DNA from: Bradyrhizobium sp. 164
GTDB lineage: Bacteria; Pseudomonadota; Alphaproteobacteria; Rhizobiales; Xanthobacteraceae
Assembly: GCF_023073715.1 (NCBI RefSeq)
Contig: NZ_JADPKA010000097.1
Location: forward strand, 124,001 to 188,000
DNA length: 64,000 nt
Direction: 5' to 3'
Below, in pieces: positions 17,576-24,426 of this stretch (positions are counted from its first letter, which is position 1; every line of letters begins with the position of its first letter). A model generated the notes under the pieces. The model was given only the letters and a program-made list of their open reading frames with translations, searched no databases and was not told the DNA's origin. The translations under genes were made by a program, and so were the position numbers.

Positions 17576-17755
17576 TCATGCCGCCGATCGCTGCGGGACG
17601 CCGTCTTGCAGCGTCTCGAGCAGGCGCTGCTCTCGCTCGATCCGGCTCCGATAGAGCTGGCGCTCGCTTTCGGTCTTCGCGCTGGCCAGCAGCAGGCGAT
17701 AGTGCTGGATCACCTTCTCGCTGCCGCGGATGAGGAGGTTGCGGACGTCGCTCAT
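17576..17755 (-). CDS. Small helical protein, second gene of an overlapping pair
   Basis: 59 residues: MSDVRNLLIRGSEKVIQHYR, then LLLASAKTESERQLYRSRIE and a final LLETLQDG. It is strongly helical and charged, coiled-coil-like. Its ATG overlaps the TGA of the upstream gene as ATGA, so it is translationally coupled. The neighbour has a very similar layout (helix, RYRRLLxxxxSxxERQ...RLAEEQxAL), so the two may be diverged copies that pair with each other. Function unknown. Confidence 0.7.
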   Translation of the reverse strand: MSDVRNLLIRGSEKVIQHYRLLLASAKTESERQLYRSRIEREQRLLETLQDGVPQRSAA

Positions 17756-17979
17756 CGTTCCGCTCCCATCGCGGCGGAAGCCGATTGCATATTCGGGAGC
17801 GTGAACGTGGCGGGAAAGACATCGGCGGCGAGCGCCTCGAGCGCGGCCTGCTCTTCGGCGAGCCGTCGGTCGATGAACTGGCGTTCGATATCTGAGAGCT
17901 TCGTCTTCAGCAGGCGCCGATATCGCTGGAGGTTGCTTCGGTGCGCACGAATGCGGGCCAGATCCTGGTCAAGCATCAT
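17752..17979 (-). CDS. Small helical protein, first gene of an overlapping pair
   Basis: 75 residues from the ATG at 17979, preceded by CAGGAG; the sequence starts ATG ATG, so 17976 is an alternative. It has RYRRLLKTKLSDIERQFIDR and RLAEEQAALEAL, similar in pattern to HYRLLLASAKTESERQLYRSR of the next gene. This suggests an old tandem duplication. No signal or membrane segment. A 16-bp palindrome lies 36 bases upstream and may be an operator. Confidence 0.72.
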   Translation of the reverse strand: MMLDQDLARIRAHRSNLQRYRRLLKTKLSDIERQFIDRRLAEEQAALEALAADVFPATFTLPNMQSASAAMGAER

Positions 17980-18014
17980 CGTCACTCCTGACGGTCTCTC
18001 CACGGTCCTCTTGA

Positions 18015-18030
18015 TTTCGATATATCGAAA
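18015..18030. promoter_or_regulatory. Perfect 16-bp AT-rich palindrome upstream of the small-gene pair
   Basis: TTTCGATATATCGAAA is a perfect palindrome in the 280-base gap between the small-gene pair and the CoA-transferase 3' end. Its distance from the ATG at 17979 (36-51 bases) fits an operator overlapping a promoter. The regulator is not identifiable from the window. The rest of this gap (18031-18259) shows no gene. Confidence 0.5.
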
Positions 18031-18259
18031 GATAGTTCTTCCGGCGTGAAAAATATTCCGGCTTGTTACGGTGTCAAGATGCTCCTTCGCCGCTCCCCGC
18101 CTCGTTCCGTTTGTCCGCCGGACGCGAGCGTCCGCGATCGATTATTTTCGCTTCCCCCTTGCAAGACCTTTGCGCCGCTCTAATTCGTTCTTCGCCGCGG
18201 GGTGTTCGGAGGGGGGCGTACTCGCAGCCGTTCGGATTGGCTGCGCCTCGTGTCATGGT

Positions 18260-19447
18260 CTAGATGACGCCATCTCGCCGAAGCGCCGCGATCGCGGCCT
18301 CGTCGTAGCCGAGCTCGGTGAGGACGAGATCGGTGTGCTCGCCCAGCGTCGGCGGGCGCGTTGCGATTTCGCCCGGCGTCTTCGACAGCCGCACGGCCGC
18401 GCGGGCGGTCGGTGCGGGCTTCGGCAGGCCCGGATAGTCGACGTCCTGCATGAAGCCGGCGGCGCGAATGTGCGGATGGTTCAGCGCCTGTTGCGGGCTG
18501 AGGACAGGTCCGGTCGGAATCATGGCCTTGCCCAGGGTGTCGACAGCCTCCTGCGTGGTGCGCTCGGCGCACCAGCGCGCCATCCGCTCGCTGATGACAG
18601 GGCCGTTGTTGCCGCGGCTGATGTCGTCGGCAAAGCGCGGGTCGTTCAGCCACAGCTCCTCCTCGCCCATCAGCCTCGCCCAGCGCTTGAACAGCGGCTG
18701 ACCCGTGACCTGGCACAGCACCCAACCGTCCTTGGTGCGGTAGATGTCGGCCGGCGCCGCGGTCTGGCCGAGGTTGCCGGTCGGCACGCGATTGACGTTG
18801 ATGACGGCCTGCTCGATCAAGGTGGCATTGGTGAAGGACAAAGCGGTTGCGAGCAGCGCGCCCTCGACGATCTGCCCGCGCCCGGATTTGCCGCGCTCGA
18901 TCAGCGCGGCAAGCGTTCCGAACGCGCAGTGCAGCGCCGTGCCGAAATCGACCCAATTCACCGCGGCCCGATACGGCGGATCGCCTGCGCCGGTCATGTA
19001 CACCGCCCCCGACATCACCTGCCCCACGCCATCGAAGCCGACCCGGTCGGACCAGGGCCCCGGCCCGCCGAACGCGGTCGCCGTGGTCAGAATGATGTCG
19101 GGCTTGATCGTCTGCAACGACGCGTAGTCGAGCTTCATCGCGCGCAGGGTCTGCGGCGGCAGATTGGCGACGACAACGTCCGCGGTGGCAATCAGGCGGC
19201 GCATCACCTCCTGCCCCTCCTCCTTCATCGGATCGAGCGTAATGCATTTCTTGTTGCGGTTGACCTGGAGAAACAGCGCGCCTTCGCCATCGTCGCCGAC
19301 CGGTGCCACGAAGCGATCCTCGCTGCCGTCGCGCTTTTCCACCCGAATGACCTCGGCGCCGAATTCGGCCAGCAATGTCGCGCAATAGGGCCCCGCGATA
19401 TAGCGCCCGAAATCGAGCACGCGGACGCCTTCCAGAACTCCTCCCAT
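18260..19447 (-). CDS. CaiB/BaiF family CoA-transferase (family III)
   Basis: 395 residues. The N-terminus GVRVLDFGRYIAGPYCATLLAEFGAEVI is the family signature. It continues with the nucleotide-binding region NRNKKCITLDP, the conserved LIATADVVVANLPP, and the segment VGFDGVGQVMSGAVYMTG, close to where the catalytic Asp lies (GFD...). It moves CoA between an acyl-CoA and a free acid through an aspartyl-CoA thioester intermediate. There is no neighbouring beta-oxidation gene, so the substrate is unknown. Confidence 0.92.
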   Translation of the reverse strand: MGGVLEGVRVLDFGRYIAGPYCATLLAEFGAEVIRVEKRDGSEDRFVAPVGDDGEGALFLQVNRNKKCITLDPMKEEGQEVMRRLIATADVVVANLPPQTLRAMKLDYASLQTIKPDIILTTATAFGGPGPWSDRVGFDGVGQVMSGAVYMTGAGDPPYRAAVNWVDFGTALHCAFGTLAALIERGKSGRGQIVEGALLATALSFTNATLIEQAVINVNRVPTGNLGQTAAPADIYRTKDGWVLCQVTGQPLFKRWARLMGEEELWLNDPRFADDISRGNNGPVISERMARWCAERTTQEAVDTLGKAMIPTGPVLSPQQALNHPHIRAAGFMQDVDYPGLPKPAPTARAAVRLSKTPGEIATRPPTLGEHTDLVLTELGYDEAAIAALRRDGVI

Positions 19448-19570
19448 CGATCGCTTCCCCCCTGATGTTTGCGCTCCAAATTACAGGGGCTGGCGGCCAC
19501 GGCAAGGGAGGCCGGGCACGTTCGCCAGTGCGACCAAACGTCGGATCCGCAAAGGAGCCGAAGCACGAGA

Positions 19571-19597
19571 CTTGAACTCGCCGCGGCCATTCCTAAG
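19571..19597 (+). promoter_or_regulatory. Candidate RpoH-type (heat-shock) promoter
   Basis: CTTGAA at 19571 and CCTAAG at 19592 are separated by 15 bases. The pair resembles the alphaproteobacterial RpoH pattern (CTTGAA, about 16 bases, CCTATnT) and closely parallels the candidate in front of groES in this window (CTTGAA, 16, CCTAGG). It would drive the secreted small protein at 19693 about 95 bases downstream. Confidence 0.4.
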
Positions 19598-19692
19598 TTT
19601 TGATGCTGCCGGGCCGCGTGTTCGGCAAAACGGAACTCATGCAGAGGATTGGGAAGCCCGCGCTTCGCGGGCGCGTATTCGAGGGAAGTCAC

Positions 19693-19968
19693 ATGAGAAA
19701 GCTTGCTCTTGCAATCGCCGCGGCAGCAACGCTCCTCATCGGAACGGTTGCGCCGGCTTCGGCCCACTGGCGAGGCCACCATCACTGGGGTGGTCCAGGC
19801 ATCGGTCCCGCCGTCGCGCTCGGCCTGTTCACCGGAGCATTGGCCGCCGCGACTGCACCGCCGGTCTACTATGAGCCGGTCTATGGTCCGCCGGTCTATT
19901 ATGGACCCCGATACTATCGGACCGTCCGCTATTATCCAGCGGCATATCCCTATTGGTATCCCTGGTGA
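19693..19968 (+). CDS. Small secreted Tyr/Pro/His-rich protein
   Basis: 91 residues from ATG 19693, which follows GAGGGAAG; upstream in-frame starts lack support. The signal peptide is RKLALAIAAAATLLIGTVAPASA. The mature part has a HWRGHHHWGG stretch, a short hydrophobic segment (AVALGLFTGALAAAT), and a tail with PPVYYEPVYGPPVYYGPRYY and more Tyr/Pro. Such proteins are frequent small exported proteins of Bradyrhizobium and may bind metal through the His cluster; no function is established. A strong hairpin follows the stop. Confidence 0.8.
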   Translation: MRKLALAIAAAATLLIGTVAPASAHWRGHHHWGGPGIGPAVALGLFTGALAAATAPPVYYEPVYGPPVYYGPRYYRTVRYYPAAYPYWYPW

Positions 19969-19973
19969 GCTGA

Positions 19974-20004
19974 GATAAGGCCCGGCCTGCAACCGGGCCT
20001 TATC
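19974..20004 (+). terminator. Strong hairpin terminator
   Basis: A 12-bp perfect stem (GATAAGGCCCGG and its complement) with a 7-base loop starts six bases after the stop of the small secreted protein. No clear T run follows, but the stem is very stable. Confidence 0.7.
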
Positions 20005-20214
20005 GCTATCTTGCGTCGCCATCGCCTGAACGCACCCCTGCGGATGCGAGTACCTCTCACTGAGGGCGCAGTTGGTCTGCCAGGAACAGATGGCGGCGGG
20101 AAAAGTTCTGTCGGTACGATGCAGGTCCGGATGCGTACCGGGCCCAAACGAGCGCGCTAAAAAACGCGCCTCGAGGCTACCCGGCTGCGCAACGATATCG
20201 GACCTGGCTTTCGC

Positions 20215-21933
20215 ATGAACAAGAATGTCCGCTTCAATCTTGGGTATGCTGTCGCCGCAATCTTCGCGGTCTTCTTGATCCAGCACCTGATCTCCGCGGC
20301 CCACCAGATAGCCGTGATCCCCTTTAGCGAATACCAGCAGCTCTTGCGTCAGGGGAAAGTCGATAGCGTGGGCATCTCCGACCGCACCCTGCAGGGCACG
20401 CTGAAGGAGCCGCTGCCGGGCGGCCAGAAGCAATTCGTCACCACGCGTGTCGACCAGGACGTTGCGCAGGAGCTGGAGAAATACAACGTCCGTTTCACCG
20501 GGCAGATCGAGAGCACGTTCCTGCGCGACCTTTTGTCGTGGGTCATGCCCGTGCTCCTGTTCTTCGGCCTGTGGTGGTACATCGGCCGCCGCATGGCGGA
20601 AGGCGGCGGGATCGGCGGCGGATTGATGGCCATCGGCAAGAGCAAGGCCAAGGTCTATGTCGAGTCCAATACCGGCGTCACCTTTGCCGACGTCGCCGGG
20701 GTCGACGAAGCCAAGGACGAGCTTCGCGAGGTCGTCGATTTCCTGAAGAACCCGACCGATTATGGCCGCCTCGGCGGCCGCATGCCGAAAGGCGTGCTTC
20801 TGGTCGGCCCGCCGGGCACAGGCAAGACCCTGCTGGCCAAGGCCGTCGCCGGCGAGGCCAGAGTGCCGTTCTTCTCGATCTCGGGTTCGGAGTTCGTCGA
20901 GATGTTCGTCGGCGTCGGCGCCGCACGCGTGCGGGACCTGTTCCAGCAGGCGCATGAAAAGGCGCCGGCCATCATCTTCATCGACGAGCTCGATGCGCTT
21001 GGCCGGGCCCGTGGCATCGGCCCTTTCGCCGGCGGCCACGATGAGAAGGAGCAAACGCTCAACCAGCTGCTCGTCGAGCTCGACGGCTTCGATTCGCGCT
21101 CCGGGCTCGTCATCCTCGCCGCCACCAACCGGCCCGAAATCCTCGATCCCGCCTTGCTCCGCGCCGGACGCTTCGACCGGCAGGTGCTGGTCGACCGGCC
21201 CGACAAAAAGGGCCGCATAGAGATCCTCAAGGTGCACATGAAGAAAGTGCGCCTGGCGGCAGGCGTCGATGCGGACGCCGTTGCCGCGCTCACCCCGGGT
21301 TTCACGGGTGCGGACCTCGCCAATCTCGTCAATGAAGCCGCGCTGCTGGCGACGCGCCGCGCGGCTGACGCGGTGAGCATGAGCGACTTCAACAATGCGG
21401 TCGAGCGCATGGTCGCGGGCCTCGAAAAGCGCAATCGCCTGCTCAACGCCAAGGAGCGCGAGATCGTCGCCTACCACGAGATGGGGCACGCCCTCGTCGC
21501 GCTCTCCCTGCCGGGCACGGATCCCGTGCACAAGGTCTCGATCATCCCGCGCGGTGTGGGCGCGCTCGGCTACACCATTCAGCGACCGATCGAAGACCGC
21601 TTCCTGATGACCAAGGAGGAGCTGGAGAACAAGATGGCGGTGCTGCTCGGCGGCCGCGCCGCGGAGCTGATCGTGTTCGGACACCTGTCCACCGGTGCGG
21701 CCGACGATCTGCGGCGCGTAACCGACATCGCCCGCAGCATGGTGACGCGTTACGGCATGTCCGAGAGACTGGGCAGCGTCGCCTATGAACGCGATCCCGG
21801 CAACTTCCTTGCCGGCGCCGACCGTCCCTATCCGGTTCGCGAGCGCGACTATGCGGAAGAAACTGCGGCCGCAGTCGACCGCGAGGTGAAAGCCATTGTC
21901 GATCAGGTCTTCCAGCGCACCCAGGCATCCTGA
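20215..21933 (+). CDS. ftsH: FtsH-like ATP-dependent membrane zinc protease, C-terminus cut by a frameshift
   Basis: 572 residues. N-terminal membrane helices at about 10-27 and 108-125 flank a periplasmic segment. AAA module: Walker A GPPGTGKT 198-205, Walker B IIFIDELD 253-260, second region of homology around 304-323. The zinc motif is HEMGH 421-425 (most relatives have HEAGH). Usual FtsH proteins are longer; the missing tail is found one frame away directly downstream. The remaining protein still holds both active sites. FtsH degrades membrane proteins and, in E. coli, the heat-shock sigma factor. It stands beside an RpoH-like gene and groESL. It is probably an extra paralogue and not the sole essential copy. 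Confidence 0.9.
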   Translation: MNKNVRFNLGYAVAAIFAVFLIQHLISAAHQIAVIPFSEYQQLLRQGKVDSVGISDRTLQGTLKEPLPGGQKQFVTTRVDQDVAQELEKYNVRFTGQIESTFLRDLLSWVMPVLLFFGLWWYIGRRMAEGGGIGGGLMAIGKSKAKVYVESNTGVTFADVAGVDEAKDELREVVDFLKNPTDYGRLGGRMPKGVLLVGPPGTGKTLLAKAVAGEARVPFFSISGSEFVEMFVGVGAARVRDLFQQAHEKAPAIIFIDELDALGRARGIGPFAGGHDEKEQTLNQLLVELDGFDSRSGLVILAATNRPEILDPALLRAGRFDRQVLVDRPDKKGRIEILKVHMKKVRLAAGVDADAVAALTPGFTGADLANLVNEAALLATRRAADAVSMSDFNNAVERMVAGLEKRNRLLNAKEREIVAYHEMGHALVALSLPGTDPVHKVSIIPRGVGALGYTIQRPIEDRFLMTKEELENKMAVLLGGRAAELIVFGHLSTGAADDLRRVTDIARSMVTRYGMSERLGSVAYERDPGNFLAGADRPYPVRERDYAEETAAAVDREVKAIVDQVFQRTQAS

Positions 21934-22055
21934 ACACGCGGCGGCCGATCCTGGACCGCGCCGCGAAGAAGCTTTTGGAACGGGAGACACTGGAGCAGAG
22001 CGATATCGATGCGCTGATCCACGAAATGCCCAAGGAGGGGCTGCGTGCGATTTGA
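21927..22055 (+). pseudogene. Displaced C-terminal tail of FtsH (minus one base)
   Basis: Starting at 21927 in another frame, the sequence reads ILNTRRPILDRAAKKLLERE and goes on to LEQSDIDALIHEMPKEGLRAI before TGA at 22053. This matches the normal FtsH C-terminal helix (ILxxxRxxLDxxAxxLLExETL). Adding one base after CAGGC (about 21926) would join it seamlessly to the upstream protein (QRTQA-ILNTRR). So a one-base deletion is the likely cause, unless it is a sequencing error or a programmed shift. Confidence 0.8.
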
Positions 22056-22076
22056 GCTTCATGACGCAAGACAGCT

Positions 22077-22310
22077 TTAAGTAGGCCGCTTCCGCCTGAC
22101 CTCCGTTGAGAGTTCGATCATCTTCCTATTTGGCGGCGAGCCGTTTGAGAGGAGCGGCGAAGGCGAGCCTCCGCTCTTCGGCGCCTCGACCTCTATGCCG
22201 GGCTCGGCATGCCTGGCGTGCCATTCGATCAAGAGGTGGCCGGCCACCAAGATCACGCCGGCGCAGAACAGCGCAAGAGCCGCGCTGACAAGATCACGAT
22301 AATCATCCAT
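22077..22310 (-). CDS. Small single-span membrane protein
   Basis: 77 residues from the ATG at 22310. MDDYRDLVSAALALFCAGVI starts the protein, and LALFCAGVILVAGHLLIEW forms one membrane helix. A charged tail (PPNRKMIELSTEVRRKRPT) follows. The ribosome-binding site is weak (GTGGG). No family recognised. It is convergent with the FtsH gene. Confidence 0.5.
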   Translation of the reverse strand: MDDYRDLVSAALALFCAGVILVAGHLLIEWHARHAEPGIEVEAPKSGGSPSPLLSNGSPPNRKMIELSTEVRRKRPT

Positions 22311-22774
22311 CCCACTAACCAGACATGCGCACCAGGCGAAGGGGGCCGACCAACCTGCCGGGCACGCGAATGGCATTCGAAGAACTCCACCGCGCGCGTG
22401 GACCAAATTGGAACGAAGGCTTCAGGTTTCAAGAGGCTGTCTGCATCGGAGAAAGGGGCGGGCCTCTCCTTGCCAATTTCAGCATCCAACATTCAAGTCG
22501 GAACCTTCCGCCGATTTTCAAATTCTAAATGCGTCCACCGGCCTGAGAGCGTCTGGGTGCCAAGTTCGGGCTCAGCGAGTGAGGCTGGTGGTGATTCTGA
22601 CCATCTTGCTCGATTGAGGATTTGGACATGAAACCTGCCTGCGCTACGACCGCGCGGCCCGCCAAAATCGCCGCGCTCCCAGCTGTGCCGCTTTCGGCGC
22701 TTCTTCGCCACTCCCACATTGATCAGCAGCGCGCCCCCGATCGGCGCGAACGATGTTCGTGAGGGGGGTGCGCG
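22311..22774. other. Intergenic region upstream of the RpoH-like gene
   Basis: No gene is supported. Several overlapping short frames on both strands lack ribosome-binding sites and do not look like proteins. The last 30 bases hold a strong GAGGGGGG site for the RpoH-like gene. Confidence 0.4.
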
Positions 22775-23665
22775 ATGTTAGTTGCCTCATCACTTCCCGC
22801 GATCCATTCCGAAGGCGGGCTATCCCGCTACCTGAAGGAGATCCATCGATTTCCGCTGCTCGAGCCGTCGGAAGAAGCCGAATATGCCCGGCGCTTGCGC
22901 GATTGCGGCGATCGTGACGCGGCCTATCGGCTGGTGACGAGCCACCTGCGGCTGGCGGCCAAGATTGCGCTCCAGCATCGCCGCTACGGCCTGGCAATCG
23001 CCGACCTCATCTCGGAGGCTAACGTCGGACTGATGCTCGCCGTCAAGCGGTTCGATCCGGAGAAAGGCTTCCGGCTTGCGACTTATGCCTCCTAGTGGAT
23101 CAGGGCATCAGTGCAGGAATTCATCCTGAGATCATGGTCGCTGGTCAAGCTGGGCACCACCGCGGCGCAGAAGAAGCTTTTCTTCAATCTCCGCAAGCTG
23201 AAGCGCAGGCTTGGCGTGGCCGAGGATGGCGATCTGCGCGCCGATCAGCTCAGATATATCGCCGATAGTCTCGAGGTGAAGGAGGATGACGTGGTCGAGA
23301 TGAATGGCAGGCTGCGCGGCGACATCTCGCTCAACGTGCCGCTCAGCGTCGAGACAGAAGGCGATGAATGGCAGGATCGTCTCGTGGATCCCTCCCCCGA
23401 TCCTGAAAGTCTGCTGCTGGAAGCCGCCGATCGTGAACGAAAGAAAGCTGCCCTCACGGACGCCATTGCTGCGCTGTCGCCACGGGAGCGCAGCATCATC
23501 GAAGCACGATATTTGGACGAGCCGCACAAGACATTGGACTCGCTCGCCGGCAAGTTCGGCATCTCGCGCGAGCGAATCCGCCAAATCGAGCAGCGCGCGT
23601 TGCAACGGATCAAGGCGAAGGTCTGCGCGGGCCTGGCCGATCCGAACCTCGCGACAATACATTAG
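22775..23665 (+). pseudogene. rpoH: RpoH-like heat-shock sigma factor split by an in-frame TAG
   Basis: Read through, the frame gives 296 codons of a full RpoH: PAIHSEGGLSRYLKEIHRFP at the start, LISEANVGLMLAVKRFDPEKGFRLATYA in region 2, then KLGTTAAQKKLFFNLRKLK (RpoH box), and region 4 with LSPRERSIIEARYL and GISRERIRQIEQRAL. Codon 107 (23093-23095) is TAG where RpoH has Trp in YAMWWIRAS; here it reads YAS-stop-WIRAS. One G-to-A change from TGG explains it. The stop falls in the promoter-melting region, so without read-through neither piece should work. A GTG at 23111 could restart the second piece. The first piece has a strong ribosome-binding site. Confidence 0.9.
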
Positions 23666-23678
23666 ATGAGCGCGAAAC

Positions 23679-23710
23679 GGATGCTGATCGGCCAAGGCCG
23701 ATCAGCATCC
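23679..23710. terminator. Perfect 15-bp hairpin between convergent genes
   Basis: A 15-bp perfect stem (GGATGCTGATCGGCC and complement) with a two-base centre lies just after the RpoH-like stop. It also contains the stop codon and last codons of the minus-strand gene at 23702, so it probably ends transcription from both sides. Confidence 0.75.
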
Positions 23711-23935
23711 TCTGCAGATGTCGGGGACGATACGTTCGGCCGAAAAGTCAGCGCTTCTGCGCCCATTCTGGCGCACTTTTTCAGCATTGCTGCGAGACGT
23801 TGCAACGGAACTGGTAGCGAGCTGCCGGGCGGGCTCGGCCGAAATCCGCGCCTCTGCGCGCGGAGAGTCCGCCTCTTTGGCCTGAAGCGCATTGACCATC
23901 CCCAACAAGGCAATGGCAGCGATAACGCCTCTCAT
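23702..23935 (-). CDS. Small secreted protein downstream of groESL
   Basis: 77 residues with a signal peptide (RGVIAAIALLGMVNALQA). The mature part is polar and ends DICRGC, a pair of cysteines three apart. An AAGGAGG ribosome-binding site lies eight bases before the ATG. The stop codon is inside the terminator hairpin. No family recognised. It is the last of four minus-strand genes starting with groES and may belong to the heat-shock unit, though palindromes between the genes could separate them. Confidence 0.7.
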   Translation of the reverse strand: MRGVIAAIALLGMVNALQAKEADSPRAEARISAEPARQLATSSVATSRSNAEKVRQNGRRSADFSAERIVPDICRGC

Positions 23936-23975
23936 CTCTGATCATCCTCCTTTCGGTTCGCGGCCTCGTTACGTC

Positions 23976-23999
23976 CGGAGCGGCCGGCCGGCCGCTCCG
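23976..23999 (-). terminator. 24-bp perfect GC palindrome between two secreted-protein genes
   Basis: CGGAGCGGCCGG followed by its exact complement, just downstream of the stop of the gene at 24003. It may terminate or stabilise RNA of that gene. Confidence 0.55.
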
Positions 24000-24002
24000 C
24001 TG

Positions 24003-24338
24003 TCAGCTCATGGCAGGCTGTGGTCGGACCCGATCCGACGGCGCGAGATCGAGCCGGATACCTGATGGCCCCAGGACCGGCGACAGCAACGTATCCACCT
24101 TCATGGTTGCACTGGCCCGCTCCCAATTCTGCCAGGGCATCGTGTCCAGGTATGGGATCGGCGGCAACGCGAGCTGTTCGAAACTGTCTGCCGCGTTCCT
24201 GATAGAACCGGGACTTTCGGCGCCGTAGGCCGCAAAGGGCACGAGGGAAAGGCCGGCACCAACGGCCAACGCGGCGAGGTGCCGCAACATTATTCGGGCG
24301 TTCTCCGCGCGAGCGGAGAACGTACGATCCTTGATCAT
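24003..24338 (-). CDS. Small secreted protein downstream of groEL
   Basis: 111 residues. A basic N-terminus then LRHLAALAVGAGLSLVPFAAYG forms a signal peptide. The mature part has LPPIPYLDTMPWQNWERASA, TMKVDTLLSP and a Pro-rich end. I recall that short exported proteins with PPIPYLDxMxWxNW...KVDTLL occur in Bradyrhizobium, but cannot give a family. TAGGAGG precedes the ATG at 24338. It follows groEL by 88 bases with a hairpin between. Confidence 0.75.
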   Translation of the reverse strand: MIKDRTFSARAENARIMLRHLAALAVGAGLSLVPFAAYGAESPGSIRNAADSFEQLALPPIPYLDTMPWQNWERASATMKVDTLLSPVLGPSGIRLDLAPSDRVRPQPAMS

Positions 24339-24394
24339 CTCATCCTCCTATCGTTCGAAAACAGATGCAATTGATCGTGACAGCTCATGGAGAA

Positions 24395-24420
24395 CGAGCC
24401 CGGCCGCTGGGCCGGGCTCG
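24395..24420 (-). terminator. Hairpin after groEL
   Basis: Eleven-base perfect arms (CGAGCCCGGCC and its complement) with a four-base loop, six bases after the groEL stop. It may end most groESL transcripts or protect their 3' end while letting some through to the small secreted genes. Confidence 0.7.
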
Positions 24421-24426
24421 CTCGTC

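Noticed and set aside
19225..22062. A 945-codon open frame on the minus strand
   Set aside because: It is antisense to ftsH and to part of the CoA-transferase, has repetitive Asp/His/Arg composition typical of a shadow of GC-rich coding, and has no ribosome-binding site.
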